Shown here in pieces: positions 34,401 through 42,739 of a stretch of DNA of 43,747 nucleotides. The stretch is from Streptomyces sp. DvalAA-14 (GTDB lineage Bacteria; Actinomycetota; Actinomycetes; Streptomycetales; Streptomycetaceae). Position numbers and translations under genes: made by a program. The DNA is taken from the NCBI RefSeq assembly GCF_900091855.1, contig NZ_FMCH01000490.1, positions 1-43,747 of the forward strand, read 5' to 3'. A model generated the notes under the pieces. That model was not told the origin of the DNA. It made no database searches and worked only from the letters and a program-made list of their open reading frames with translations. Each line of letters begins with the position of its first letter. Position 1 is the first letter of the stretch.

Positions 34401-35136
34401 AGTCCTGACGGCCCAGCGCCGTGCACAGCACATCTTCGTCAACCAGAAGGCAATGGTTGAAGTCCGTCAGCGACCAGGAAGCGGCCCCCGGATCAGCGGC
34501 TCGGCGAAGCACCTCGGCCACCAGGAACCCAAGCACCAAACCGCCCGAGCGCCAGGAGAGCCCACGCCCGGTACGCCCCCGCAAAAGGCGCAGCCGAAGG
34601 TTCAGCTCCTCGCGCAGTTGGGCGTCGTCGCGACCGTCGAAGTCGATCCGCGTCCGGGCCAGCCTCACCCACTGGTCCGGGGACAGGGCCCTGATCCGCG
34701 AAAGCGTCGCTGGAGCCTTTGCGAACAACTCCTCCAGTTCGCCTCGCATCACCTGCGGTTGCCCCCCGAACTCGGACAAGACAGCCGCCAGGCGCTCGCA
34801 CCGCACGTCCGGGACGGCATTGGTCACCAGTTCGTAGCGTCGCGACGAGAACTTGGAGACTAGGTCCAGCAGGACCTCCAGCGCTCGGGGAGCGCGCATC
34901 TCCCGGCCCGCAGCAGCACTCTTGACCTGAACCGCCACCACCGAGACGCCCTCGGCATCCACCAGGTCGAAGTCGACTGCGTCGACGTTGTCCAGCGCGA
35001 TGGCTGCTTGCACCGGGCCCTCAATCCGGCAGGCCACCACCGATCCCTCACCCGAGGAGGCGAGCAGCGCTTCCAGCGTCCGCAGGTATTGGTATTGAAA
35101 ACCCCGGGCAGCGATCCGCCCGCCGTCGGCACCCAT
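31450..35136 (-). CDS. STAND/NB-ARC NTPase with N-terminal nuclease-like domain
   Basis: A 1228-aa protein. The N-terminal ~130 residues match the Cap4/DUF4297-type PD-(D/E)XK layout: RGFQYQYLRTLEALL, then DNVDAVDFDLVD and AVQVKSAAAG (Q70-x-K72). The NB-ARC domain begins near residue 260, with Walker A GLSGIGKSS (286-294), Walker B WLLVFDDA and GRWPLAIELAAGY. About 600 residues of helical repeats follow, and the protein ends in a strongly basic tail. This is the architecture of STAND anti-phage sensors (Avs-like), in which target binding to the repeats triggers the nuclease. ATG at 35136 with AAAGGGGG upstream. It lies 89 bases after the GajB-like gene in the same direction. The target and activity are unknown. 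Confidence 0.82.
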   Translation of the reverse strand: MGADGGRIAARGFQYQYLRTLEALLASSGEGSVVACRIEGPVQAAIALDNVDAVDFDLVDAEGVSVVAVQVKSAAAGREMRAPRALEVLLDLVSKFSSRRYELVTNAVPDVRCERLAAVLSEFGGQPQVMRGELEELFAKAPATLSRIRALSPDQWVRLARTRIDFDGRDDAQLREELNLRLRLLRGRTGRGLSWRSGGLVLGFLVAEVLRRAADPGAASWSLTDFNHCLLVDEDVLCTALGRQDFGVVVGPFPPVPEIERPDLVEQVAAAFSGTTPAVPVCVVSGLSGIGKSSLAASYVAQHAYRYDLVFWLDASTPESLAGSFQRLLAHLGGGDDALTDPTLVRERVHAQLQGLPGPWLLVFDDASPAQADAWLPRQGRGHVLVTSLARSWRKVHRRVEVEPLPREQALELLKLRLELDGQTVQTHLDALSDLSEALGRWPLAIELAAGYLLTCGINPAHLDAYRSRLLSAALDDDRSLPPGYPKTLVGAVRLSLDRLYTRAEGHPEVAGGSVALLRVMCYLAPQRIPLHLSAACVFIPVEHIPPRGGVLALDETSSPLREMLRELFDISFVRLDAPLPLPTDDGLARIPGIRDSLSINSVLQLILRRMFAQRSAPDQALVCAGAHTNSWLLHALDHGLSEWAWELSQHASALAEHVQELELISTATAALLGNLAGFHSRHGQHGIARELLERELRWQVESPSANPLITAQCRIQLASLINATAPAEVCDHIVRHLTPVLAFLESYAGEDPGGAARHVTDSVLILQVRSSRSPGHGGVDNLLDQFRALASRLPLSPYLRTRYQTHEVGKLLAEGQAPEAEQVATDTLTHLEDHLWSDTAADARRFLIEALAVQDKWTEANSQYTLFRDYLGPQSLYRFSVNHLVHNVGLACAMQWVLVDNAAAAQLLHRMIDDVSPYLDQLADDDFERTRFTLLHAVHSAARALQNDSLAAEGVNDFLHLMEKLEGQELSANPEQQSAWDVILLGLPVRIGAQLTRKGHEASQAQGQAAIDALPASMAVDLQEAVRDERALAHLALSTDSAFAGGMTSNLDFLAHKIPALMGPRAIVLLEPETMLLVHSPEDEIIEAHLHKLCGRGFHLLRESHPVVPVATELRLRPDGSTLVLEDSQGVVLARASVLLSRAWREAARVRGTVWVMYGFAFNLADVSISRQLLAVPQAAAEAFRMGCAQGQIAAAIVPWTENMSPALSWPRASRRQKGRKKARRKK

Positions 35137-35225
35137 GGGCGCCCCCTTTCGCACAGACCCATCAATGTAGATGCCAACACTGACAAGTCAGCCCAAGATC
35201 AGATATGACGTACCGCATGCCGATC

Positions 35226-36698
35226 TCACACAGCAAGCGATCGGCAGCGAGCGCGGGTGAGTGCCACGTAGAGCTTGCGGTGATCCTCGTTGTCCCGGTC
35301 CAGCCCGCTGTACAGGGCACGCGTATCGCTGGCCTCGAGTCGCACGGCGACGGAGTCCCACTCTCGCCCTTTTGCCTGATGAGTGGTCAGGCCGAGTACG
35401 AGATCATCGAAGGGGTGGAGGAGGCGGGTGCGCAACTGCTGCAGACGTTGGATGTGTTGTGGGTGCCTGCCAGGGATCGTGACTGACGACTCGGTGGCAA
35501 TGGCGGCCGTGAGGACCGCGAGAGCGCCAGCCAGGTCCTCTTCGTCGGCGAGTTGCGCAAGGATCGCGTCTAAGCGGGGTTCCAGTCGAGCGCGGGCGTC
35601 CTCGTCCAACCGCAGGGTGGCGGCAGCATCGGCCGCATAGGTGGCGTGCTCACCGAAAGCACTGCGGGTGAGCTGGTTGAGCAGCAGCGTGGAGGCCGCT
35701 TCTTGCGTGTTGCCGGTGGCGGAGCGAAACGCGAGGGGTAGTACGCGGGGGTGCGTATTCCACAGGGGTTTCCATTCGCGGGCCAAAACGACGTCGACGC
35801 CGTCCAGCGCGGCGCTGGGTACAGTAGTGGATTCGCTTCGCCGCAGGGCCGCGGCAAGGAGTCTTTGGCCAGGAGTACGCCAGCGGAAGGACTCCGTCAG
35901 CTGGAGAGTGACCATCCCGGCGCGGTCAATAAGCACGGGTACGAGGTCGGGGCGGGCACCTCGGAAGCCGTATAGGGCCTGCCAGGGGTCACCGACGACG
36001 GTGACATGCAGCCCGGCTTGGGCAGCGAGTTCGACTACGGCCAGGTCGAGGCTGTTGGCGTCAAAGATTTCGTCGACGATCAGAACGCGCGTCGTGGTGG
36101 CGAAGTAGTCGATCAGACAGTCGGATATCTCCGAGTCGGCCAGAGCCTGTTCGAGGATCGCGCGAACGTTGTCGTGGGTGCATCGACCATCATTCACGGC
36201 AGCGTCGAAGTCGGGCTGGGCAAGGTGGTTGCCCTTGGTGTGACGGTAGGTGTGAGCAGTAACGATCTGGCGGTCTTTGAGCTCGACGACAGGTTCCCGG
36301 GCCGTATAACGGGTCGCGTAGTGGGCCTTCCACGTATCCAGGACCTCAAGGTCGGTGTGGCCGCCTGGCCATTGGAGGGCCTTGGTGTGAAGGAGATGGG
36401 CCAACAGGTCGTAGATGACTGTGTCGAGGGTAACGATGCGGTGTGGTGGGTTGATCGCGGCACGGCCCCAGGTCGCACGCACGCGTGCGCGTAGTTCCGC
36501 AGTTGCGGAGCGAGTGAAGCTGACGGCGACCACCGCGCGCGGGTCGCTGGCCAGAGCAAAGCGCTGCGCGCCGAAGCGGTACGCGGAAACCGTGGTCTTT
36601 CCGGAACCGGGGGCGGCTTCGATGTAGAGGCGCGGGACGGCTGTCCCGGCGGCGATGAGCTGCTCGCGAGTCAGCCTGTCTAGGACAGCTTCAGCCAC
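35226..36698 (-). CDS. gajB: UvrD-like SF1 helicase, GajB-like
   Basis: A 490-aa protein. The SF1A motifs are in order: Walker [11 protein letters not shown] (about residues 27-36), Ia [63 protein letters not shown] and [11 protein letters not shown]. In Gabija, GajB associates with GajA and responds to nucleotide levels and DNA ends. The GTG at 36698 overlaps the gajA stop (GTGGCTGA). The open frame continues upstream to 36833, but that part lies inside gajA in another frame. The length matches GajB (about 490 aa). Same operon as gajA. Confidence 0.85.
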   Translation of the reverse strand: MAEAVLDRLTREQLIAAGTAVPRLYIEAAPGSGKTTVSAYRFGAQRFALASDPRAVVAVSFTRSATAELRARVRATWGRAAINPPHRIVTLDTVIYDLLAHLLHTKALQWPGGHTDLEVLDTWKAHYATRYTAREPVVELKDRQIVTAHTYRHTKGNHLAQPDFDAAVNDGRCTHDNVRAILEQALADSEISDCLIDYFATTTRVLIVDEIFDANSLDLAVVELAAQAGLHVTVVGDPWQALYGFRGARPDLVPVLIDRAGMVTLQLTESFRWRTPGQRLLAAALRRSESTTVPSAALDGVDVVLAREWKPLWNTHPRVLPLAFRSATGNTQEAASTLLLNQLTRSAFGEHATYAADAAATLRLDEDARARLEPRLDAILAQLADEEDLAGALAVLTAAIATESSVTIPGRHPQHIQRLQQLRTRLLHPFDDLVLGLTTHQAKGREWDSVAVRLEASDTRALYSGLDRDNEDHRKLYVALTRARCRSLAV

Positions 36699-38706
36699 TG
36701 GGCTTGACCCCACCAGTGACGTCGGGTGCCGGACTGAACCAGGGGTCAACCGCAGGAGGGAAGGGGTCACCTGAGTCGTCAAGGGCATCCAGAAGGTCGC
36801 TGTCGTTCTCATCCGGCTGGATATCCGGCTCAATGGCGGCGGGTGGTGCCGGGTACAGGAAGCCGAACATCGCCTGCAGGTGCTCTGGGACCACCGGGTG
36901 GTTCAATGCTTCGTTGGCATCGGCGAGTTGCTGGGCGAGTGCGAGCGCGAACTCCGCCTTGCGTTTTGCCCCCGCGCCGGCGGCCGTGGCGGGTTTGCCG
37001 TCCCTGGCCTTGCGGGCGCTGCGAAACAGAGCGTGGACTGACTCGGGATTCAGTGGGTTGGGCACGGACAGGCGCAAGTCGTCCAGAGCGTGGGCGATTA
37101 GCTTCTCGTTGCCTTCGGTGACTGCGGGCTCGAGAGTGGGATGACTGATGAAAGCCTGGGCGACGTCGGGGTTGTGTTCGGTGATCCAGGTCGGATCGGT
37201 AGGGACAGTGCCGAAGTCCAGGTCACTGTCGCGGACGATCGCGATCTTGGTGCACAGTTCAGCATCCTTGGTCGCCAGCAGCCGCACCGCCCATGCCCCT
37301 ACCTTGGTGCCCATGGGCACAATACTCAGGGCTTCGACGAAGGCTTGCTTGTCCGCGTCCTTGGCGGCCCAGGCGCGGCCGAACTCCCGCAGTACGGCTA
37401 CCTCAGTGACGCCTTCGACCAATACCAGACGTTCAGCGAACAGTGCGGAGGAGCGGCTGGTGTCCAGATGGAGCCGCGTCATGCGCAGCGTCTCGTCGCG
37501 CTTTGCCATCGGCAGGGTGGCTATAGAACGGCAGACCCGGCGGCCGGCGGCAGTCCGGCGCAACACCACAATCTCCTCTGGACGGCAGGAGGTGATGACG
37601 TCGGTGGCGTGGCTGGACAGGACGATCTGCAGTTCCGGTCGCCGAGCGGTGACGCCGCGCAGATAGCGGACCAGGGCGTGCTGAAGCTGCGGGTGTAGGT
37701 GGGCCTCGGGCTCCTCAATGACCACCGTGGCGTGAAAGGGGTCTGGCGGGAAGAACGAGTCCTCCGCGGACTCGGCCTCGGCCTGCGCCTGCAGGAGCTG
37801 CTCGCGGGCCTGGCGGGCAGCCTCCTCTACGTCATCGGGGCCGGGCGCTGGCCCGGTACCGGGGTCGGGCATGCCTGTGGCGCGCTTAGCTGGGTCAGGG
37901 ATTGCGGCCAGCGTGACGGCGATATGGAGGAGGTTGACGTATCCCAGGCCGGAGACCTCCAGTGGGCGCGCCTGGCCCCGGCCCTCGATTACAGCGAGCA
38001 TCAGCTCCAGGACACGCGCCAGATAGGTGTCGTCGATGACCGGTCCTCGTACATAGGGCCACCGCGGACTCACGCCCGCCGACATCGCCGACAGATGCGC
38101 GCCGATACGCTCCTCAACGGCTTCGATGATGCCGTCCTTGGCCAGGCCCTCCAGCAGTTGCGAAGCCCGTGCCCGCAGCGATACCAAACTGCGGCGTCCA
38201 TCCAGGCGCTCCTGCTGAGCGCGCAGCAACTCGATCAGGATGCGGACTTCGCGCCGGGCAAGCTCGTCTAGCGGATGACGCCAGGCAGGCAGATAGAGGA
38301 GCTTGAAGGGGTCGAGCGTGTCGAGTGGCCCCTGTCGCTGGCCCGCTTGCGCCTGGACACTGCCCAGGCTCCGGGTCAAGTTCGTGCTCCAGCGTTGCGC
38401 GACTGTGCCGGGCGGACTGTGATGGATGGCATGGAGCTGGTGTCCCAGAGCCCCTTCGGTGTGCGAGTCAGCGTCCAGGGTGTACTGGACCGAAATGCTG
38501 CGCTCGCCTCCGCCCAGCACGGCCGCACTCGGGCGCGGCAGGCTGGGGAACCGGCTGGGATGGGCAAGGTAGAGGGCATCGGTGACGGTGGTCTTCCCGA
38601 CCCCATTCGCACCGATCAGGACGCTGAACCGGCCGGGAAGATCGCAGACAATCTCCGACTCGGCGCTCGCGCGCAGCCCTTTGACTTCCACCCGGCTCAG
38701 ATGCAC
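36691..38706 (-). CDS. gajA: OLD-family ATPase/TOPRIM nuclease, GajA-like
   Basis: A 671-aa protein. The N-terminal ABC/SMC-type ATPase has Walker [10 protein letters not shown] (32-40) and Walker [13 protein letters not shown] (328-339). The C-terminal TOPRIM domain has [13 protein letters not shown] (E431) and the acidic cluster RDSDLDF (D493, D495, D497), then THE-like HPTLEP. Paired with a UvrD helicase it forms the Gabija (class 2 OLD) arrangement, an anti-phage nuclease complex. The GTG at 38706 puts [10 protein letters not shown] at the N-terminus, as in relatives; the frame runs to an ATG at 38775. It is somewhat longer than typical GajA (about 580 aa), owing to a linker around residues 270-320. 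Confidence 0.85.
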   Translation of the reverse strand: MHLSRVEVKGLRASAESEIVCDLPGRFSVLIGANGVGKTTVTDALYLAHPSRFPSLPRPSAAVLGGGERSISVQYTLDADSHTEGALGHQLHAIHHSPPGTVAQRWSTNLTRSLGSVQAQAGQRQGPLDTLDPFKLLYLPAWRHPLDELARREVRILIELLRAQQERLDGRRSLVSLRARASQLLEGLAKDGIIEAVEERIGAHLSAMSAGVSPRWPYVRGPVIDDTYLARVLELMLAVIEGRGQARPLEVSGLGYVNLLHIAVTLAAIPDPAKRATGMPDPGTGPAPGPDDVEEAARQAREQLLQAQAEAESAEDSFFPPDPFHATVVIEEPEAHLHPQLQHALVRYLRGVTARRPELQIVLSSHATDVITSCRPEEIVVLRRTAAGRRVCRSIATLPMAKRDETLRMTRLHLDTSRSSALFAERLVLVEGVTEVAVLREFGRAWAAKDADKQAFVEALSIVPMGTKVGAWAVRLLATKDAELCTKIAIVRDSDLDFGTVPTDPTWITEHNPDVAQAFISHPTLEPAVTEGNEKLIAHALDDLRLSVPNPLNPESVHALFRSARKARDGKPATAAGAGAKRKAEFALALAQQLADANEALNHPVVPEHLQAMFGFLYPAPPAAIEPDIQPDENDSDLLDALDDSGDPFPPAVDPWFSPAPDVTGGVKPSG

Positions 38707-38965
38707 GCGCGCCGCCCCCACTCCGCAGTCCAACAGCCCTGTCCTATCATCACCCCGCACACGGACGCGGTGCATCTCCCAAGATCGCTCCGCTGAAGGC
38801 CATGCAATCGGTTCGTGTCACGAGCGAACTTGGCCAACGTCCGCCCAAGCCTGGTGACGACGGGACGACGTGCCAGAGGCCGTTGGGCAGGTCCACCTCC
38901 GAACCTGGCCTGGCTCCCTACATCGACCGTTCATGATCAAGCTATGGCCAACTAACCAGCGTCGA

Positions 38966-38988
38966 GGGCTGCAGTTTGGGTTGCATTC
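38966..38988 (+). repeat. Arm-type repeat B (left copy)
   Basis: A tandem near-repeat with the unit GGGTTGCAGTTT (first unit GGGCTGCAGTTT). It nearly matches 41652-41674. It lies 93 bp before the att-like core at 39081, the position that arm A holds relative to 41533. The surrounding 38707-39080 stretch shows no gene. Confidence 0.55.
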
Positions 38989-39080
38989 AGCCCCGGTCAG
39001 GGGTGTCCGGAAGGCCTGCTAGCTGGTGAGCCATCGCAGCTCAGAACGGTGACGAACCTGCTCGAACCCCGGACGATCAG

Positions 39081-39132
39081 TTGGAAGCATGTTGGGGGCA
39101 ACCCCTCACGAATTCGAATCTCGTATCCTCCG
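39081..39132 (+). repeat. Internal att-like scar (diverged tRNA-Ser 3' end)
   Basis: A 52-bp copy of the attachment core with a one-base deletion and two substitutions relative to 2037-2089 (TTGGAAGCATG and ACGAATTCG). It keeps the T-arm and acceptor end. It marks an older element junction inside the island. Confidence 0.85.
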
Positions 39133-39280
39133 CCAGTGCCTCACCGGGCACGACGTCGATGGCCCCGCTGCTCGCAGCGGGGCCACCGACGTTCGAGGTT
39201 GCAGCAGCGGCGCGGCCATGTCCGGGCGGGCGCCCGTCGGTCCACTTCCGGGGCGGCCTTTCTGCCCGTACGGTGCGGAT

Positions 39281-39790
39281 GTGATCGTTTCCCCGCCGCG
39301 GCCCATCCTCTTCCTTGACGTGGACGGACCCCTCATCCCGTTCGGGGCGACGAAAGAGCAGTACCCGAATGGCTACCCCACCTTCTCGACGGTTGAGGTC
39401 GGAGCGAATCCGCTGCTGGCAAGGGTCGATCCCGCCCTCGGGTCCAAGTTGCTGGCTCTTCCGTGCGATCTGGTGTGGGCCACCACGTGGGAGTCCGAGG
39501 CCAACGAGTGCCTCGCGCCGCTCCTGGGTCTGCCGCAGCTCCCCGTAGTCACGTGGCCGGAGCCGTCCGAGGAGCCCGAACCGTGCGCCCTGCACTGGAA
39601 GACCCGTACTCTTCTCGGCTGGGCTGCCGGGCGCCCCTTCGCCTGGCTCGACGACGAGATCACCGACGCCGACCGCACCTGGGCCGAGGCCCACCACCCC
39701 TCCCGAACCTTCCTGCACCGCGTCGACCACCGCCACGGCCTCACCGCCCCGGATTTCGCTGCTCTTGAGAAGTGGCTGCGCGGCGCATAG
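39281..39790 (+). CDS. HAD-like hydrolase
   Basis: A 169-aa protein. ILFLDVDGPLIPFG near the N-terminus holds the D-x-D nucleophile pair of HAD phosphatases. WATTWESEANE gives the motif-II Thr. The second acidic motif is in FAWLDDEITDAD. It is small and cap-less, like other actinobacterial HAD proteins of this kind; the substrate is unknown. The GTG at 39281 directly precedes the first strand. The open frame runs back through the att scar to 39089, which is not coding. It lies between the internal att scar and attR, in the short right-hand segment of the island. Confidence 0.8.
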   Translation: MIVSPPRPILFLDVDGPLIPFGATKEQYPNGYPTFSTVEVGANPLLARVDPALGSKLLALPCDLVWATTWESEANECLAPLLGLPQLPVVTWPEPSEEPEPCALHWKTRTLLGWAAGRPFAWLDDEITDADRTWAEAHHPSRTFLHRVDHRHGLTAPDFAALEKWLRGA

Positions 39791-39937
39791 CGGTGCTCAC
39801 CGGATCGCCGCCGGCAGGGCCGCCAAGCTCTGGCCGAATCCCGGCCTGCGCCCCCTCGTGCGTACTTGCTTGCGCTCCCCCGCCCCGTCCTACCGTCCTC
39901 CGGCTCACACCACACGACTTCGACGGAAGGGCTGCTG

Positions 39938-41293
39938 GTGAACGAGGACGAATCCAAGGCCGTCACCGAGATCCTCCAAGAGCTGAGCACTACCTCCAAC
40001 GTCCAGGTCCGCTCGTCCAACGAACTCGCCGCCCAGATCACCAAGGCAGCAGCGGAGGAGGATGAGAAGCGGATAGAGGACGGGCGAGGCCCGTTGCGCC
40101 GACGCACCGACTACCGAGCCGTCCGGACAGCACCGCGATCATTGACACTCACGCCTTGGCAGGTCATCCATGCCATTGGCCTCGGCGCTGCTGCAGCCCG
40201 CCAGGGCGCGGGGCGAGGACTCGCCGAGCACTGGGGCAGTCTGCGCTACAGCCAGGCACTGGAAGCCAATCGAGGCGGTTACCTGCAGTTATCGTCCGAG
40301 GGGCGTGATCTCCTGCGCTTCTACAAGGCCACACAGTCCGGAGAAATCGGCACCGGCTTCGCCTCGCTGCTGGCCGAGAACATCGTCAGGTCCCGATACC
40401 CCGACCACTCGGTCTCCGTGATCCCGGCGGACGTTGCCCTGAGGGCCGGCTGGACCCTGAGCGGCTCCGGTACCGGCGCTCGCCCAGAGCCATTACAGCG
40501 ACGGCCCCACTTCTTCGTCGAAGCCTGGCAACCAGGGCAGCCGTCCAAGGTCCTGCTCCTTTCCTCGAAAGGCACCCACAGCAGCGTTCATCAGGTACAG
40601 AAGCAGCTCGGTACGGCCAGCGCCCACGTGGAGTCCGTGCACATCGGGCCCTACGGCACAGTCCCGTACCTGCTCATCGGCACCGAGATCCCCACAACGG
40701 AGAGCCTCGCCGTGCACGCCTTGGAGGCGCCAGGCACGACCGTTCTTCGCTCATCTGGAGAGACGTCGGGGGCAGACCTGAACCTCTTCCTGGAACAGGA
40801 GAATCGCGTGGCCGACGCTGTGCGGCCCACGGACCGCGGAGAGACAACAGTCCCCGGATTCCAGGTACCGCCCGACTCCTTCGCCTGGTTCAGCGTTGTG
40901 CTGGCACGGACGGAAGCAGCCGCGCTCACGGCCTTCACCGGCGGGGGCAAGCCCACCGCCCAGTACCTGACCAAGGAACAAGGGCGACGCCACTTCGAGC
41001 ACGACGCCCACGGCAACACGGCAAGACTGCGGGATGCAGAGCACCGCATCCACGGCATCGACTTCGTCGGCACCGACCACATCTACCGCCTCAATGGCAC
41101 CCGGGTAGAGGCTTTTTCCGGGCTCAGGAGGGATCTGTACACGCACCTCCACCATGGGCGTGTCAACGAATACCGACGCGAGGTACACGCCCTCCGCGGG
41201 CAGTGGCCGGATCGCAGCACATCGGAGCAGTGGAACGCAGTGTCCATCCGCGCCGACGGGACCGTGATGGCGATCCGTCTCCGGGACGAGTGA
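39938..41293 (+). CDS. Unrecognised 451-aa protein in island end segment
   Basis: No family recognised. It has a charged helical N-terminus (about 60 residues) and then SLTLTPWQVIHAIGLGAAAA. A middle alpha/beta region follows, with PHFFVEAWQPGQPSKVLLLSSKGTH-like order (E-A, then a strand ending SSK). That could be a divergent PD-(D/E)XK core, but the Asp is not evident. The C-terminal region includes HEHD-type charges (RRHFEHDAHGNTARL). GTG at 39938 with GGAAGGG 8 bases upstream. Codon 118 (40289-40291) is TTA. Its position beside attR among defence cargo makes a defence role plausible, but nothing in the sequence proves it. Confidence 0.7.
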   Translation: MNEDESKAVTEILQELSTTSNVQVRSSNELAAQITKAAAEEDEKRIEDGRGPLRRRTDYRAVRTAPRSLTLTPWQVIHAIGLGAAAARQGAGRGLAEHWGSLRYSQALEANRGGYLQLSSEGRDLLRFYKATQSGEIGTGFASLLAENIVRSRYPDHSVSVIPADVALRAGWTLSGSGTGARPEPLQRRPHFFVEAWQPGQPSKVLLLSSKGTHSSVHQVQKQLGTASAHVESVHIGPYGTVPYLLIGTEIPTTESLAVHALEAPGTTVLRSSGETSGADLNLFLEQENRVADAVRPTDRGETTVPGFQVPPDSFAWFSVVLARTEAAALTAFTGGGKPTAQYLTKEQGRRHFEHDAHGNTARLRDAEHRIHGIDFVGTDHIYRLNGTRVEAFSGLRRDLYTHLHHGRVNEYRREVHALRGQWPDRSTSEQWNAVSIRADGTVMAIRLRDE

Positions 41294-41416
41294 CCCAGGG
41301 AGCAGAGGCAGCTGCTGACCGGTCCTGGTGCCGTCTACTCGGAGGCGCGCAAAGCTGAAGCGGCGCTGGTCAGAAGCAGCAGTGGCGACTGGGCAGCCTC
41401 GGCTGCGCGGTCGCGG

Positions 41417-41435
41417 TGGTCTCAATTTTGGTCTC
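41417..41435 (+). repeat. Arm-type repeat A (right)
   Basis: TGGTCTCAATTTTGGTCTC is the partner of 2153-2171 (one mismatch). It lies 97 bp before the attR core. The 41294-41532 stretch holds no gene that I can support. Confidence 0.55.
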
Positions 41436-41532
41436 GTTCGCCCCTGTCCGGCCCCGTCCGAAGCAGCCCCCAACAATCACTGCACTCCAGGTCAGAACGT
41501 CTCCGCCTCCTCTTGTACAGCATCGTGCGCAG

Positions 41533-41590
41533 TTGGAAAGCGTGTTGGGGGCAACCCCTCACGAGTTCGAATCTCGTATCCTCCGCACCC
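41533..41590 (+). repeat. attR core
   Basis: An exact 58-bp copy of 2037-2094 (tRNA-Ser anticodon loop to just past the 3' end). It lacks the 5' half of the tRNA, so it is the distal attachment scar. Confidence 0.92.
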
Positions 41591-41605
41591 CGCCTGACCA
41601 GGCGA

Positions 41606-41645
41606 AACGAGGTGCCGAACCGCCCCTGCGGTTCGGCACCTCGTT
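41606..41645 (+). terminator. Hairpin terminator right of attR
   Basis: AACGAGGTGCCGAACCGC (41606-41623) pairs fully with 41628-41645 around a 4-base loop, and GTGTTTGGG follows. It takes the same position after the core as the 2111-2143 hairpin, with a different sequence. It is probably the terminator of whatever element or chromosome originally followed the tRNA. Confidence 0.7.
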
Positions 41646-41651
41646 GTGTTT

Positions 41652-41674
41652 GGGTTGCAGTTTGGGTTGCGTTT
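41652..41674 (+). repeat. Arm-type repeat B (right copy)
   Basis: A tandem GGGTTGC-AGTTT-GGGTTGC pattern nearly identical to 38966-38988. It lies about 60 bp after the attR core, matching the spacing of arm A after attL. Confidence 0.55.
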
Positions 41675-41726
41675 ATATCGCAATAATTAGGACATTTTAA
41701 ACCGCTTTCGGCGTCCAGTCTCGCCA

Positions 41727-42009
41727 TCACACAAGCTGTGGCCGCAGGTTCGACCATTCGTCCAGTCGCGCAGCCTGCAGAGGATCCCGAAGGCGGCTGC
41801 GGTGTTGTTCGGCAGCTCGGATGAGATTCTTGGCGTGGCGCGAGCAGAGCAACTCGGCGCGGGAGCAAGAGTGGAGGTCGCAGCGGCGGGCGAGATCCGC
41901 CGCAGTGCCAGCGATCGCTTCCAGGCAGTCGCGGACCAGAGTGTCGGCCTCCGGGGGCACGGTCCGATCGGGCAGTGGGGCGTACCGGTCATAGAACGCC
42001 GCGATGAAC
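41727..42009 (-). pseudogene. Gene fragment cut by the IS insertion
   Basis: The minus-strand frame reads FIAAFYDRYAPLPDRTVPPE, then LVRDCLEAIAGTAADLARRC and ELLCSRHAKNLIRAAEQHR, to a stop at 41727. It has good coding bias and a helical Cys/Arg-rich character. The 5' side ends exactly at the IS boundary (42010), where a TAG falls in frame. It is therefore the 3' part (about 94 codons) of an interrupted gene; the family is not recognised. A GTG at 41960 could allow a shorter product. Confidence 0.5.
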
Positions 42010-42063
42010 TAGGTCCTGTCTGGAGTCCAGATCATGAATGCGGTGCGATGCTGCGAAGCCAGG
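42010..42063 (+). repeat. Long inverted repeat, left end of IS
   Basis: It matches the reverse complement of 43694-43747 at about 50 of 54 positions; the first 26 are identical. The homology continues into the 3' coding end of the transposase, encoding a WLRSIAP-like tail on the minus strand. The left end therefore looks like an inverted copy of the right end. Confidence 0.85.
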
Positions 42064-42160
42064 TCGTGTGAGAGCGATCGGCGGGCGTAGCGCGCGGCCG
42101 CGCGAGGACCGTTGCGTAGGCTGGCCGTCTCATCCGACGCACCGCGACGAGGATCACCCC

Positions 42161-42688
42161 ATGCACGGCAGCACCAGGATCCGCCTGATCGAGCCCACCG
42201 ACGCGGCCCCGATCACAGCACATCGGGTGCGGGACGTCGAGGCCTTTCGGCCATGGGAACCGGTCCAGCCAGACGGCTTCTTCACCCCGGAGGGCCAGGC
42301 GGAGCGGATCGACAGGCTGCTGGCCGGATACCGGGCCGGCACGGTCTGGCCGGGCGTGGTACTTGCCGACGACCAGGTGATCGGTCAGGTCACTGTCGGA
42401 GGCATCCTGCCGCAGGCGCACCTGCGCCGCGGCTCCGTCGGATACTGGATCGCCAGTGTCGCCCAGAATCAAGGCCACGCCGGGCGCGCCGTCGGGCTCG
42501 TACTCCAAGTGATGGCCGACAAACTCGGGTTGCACCGCGCCGAGGCGTCCACCAATCTGGAGAATCTGCCGTCGCAGCGGGTTTTGCGCCGCAACGGGTT
42601 CAGCCCGTACGGCGTCGCGCACTCCTCGATCTTTCTCGACGGGCGCTGGCAGGACGGGCTGCTATGGGAGCGGCTCCTCGGTAACTAG
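42161..42688 (+). CDS. GNAT-family N-acetyltransferase (IS passenger)
   Basis: A 175-aa RimJ/RimL-type acetyltransferase. RIRLIEPTDAAPITAHRVRD is the usual N-terminus. The acetyl-CoA-binding loop is QNQGHAGRAVG (about residues 107-117), followed by LGLHRAEASTNLENLPSQRV and RNGFSPYG, as in the family. The acceptor is unknown (ribosomal protein N-terminus, drug or amino acid). The ATG at 42161 is chosen over an upstream frame that runs into the IS end. It lies between the left IS repeat and the transposase, same strand, 51 bases before the transposase start. Confidence 0.88.
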   Translation: MHGSTRIRLIEPTDAAPITAHRVRDVEAFRPWEPVQPDGFFTPEGQAERIDRLLAGYRAGTVWPGVVLADDQVIGQVTVGGILPQAHLRRGSVGYWIASVAQNQGHAGRAVGLVLQVMADKLGLHRAEASTNLENLPSQRVLRRNGFSPYGVAHSSIFLDGRWQDGLLWERLLGN

Positions 42689-42739
42689 GGTCGGTGGATC
42701 ACCTGCGCGCGGACGCTCGGTTTTGATAAGCCGTCAGTC

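Larger units (their letters stand above)
2037..41590. mobile_element. Integrated mobilizable element (genomic island) in tRNA-Ser, composite
   Basis: The element is bounded by an exact 58-bp direct repeat of the tRNA-Ser 3' end. It encodes its own tyrosine integrase, excisionase, regulator, DnaB-like replication ATPase, DUF2637 membrane protein, MobC and relaxase. Cargo lies on both sides of this core. An internal third att-like copy at 39081 and two classes of arm repeats show a mosaic history. No TraB/FtsK-type DNA translocase or type IV secretion genes are visible, so self-transfer looks unlikely and mobilization by a helper is inferred. Confidence 0.85.

Noticed and set aside
36699..36833. 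N-terminal extension of the GajB-like helicase
   Set aside because: It lies inside gajA in another frame and has no motif. The GTG overlapping the gajA stop gives the expected length.
39089..39280. N-terminal extension of the HAD-like gene through the att scar
   Set aside because: The extension is translated tRNA remnant and low-quality sequence. The GTG at 39281 sits directly before the first HAD strand.
42032..42622. A 196-codon minus-strand ORF opposite the GNAT gene
   Set aside because: It is antisense to a clear acetyltransferase. Only its last residues are meaningful, as the inverted transposase tail in the IS end.
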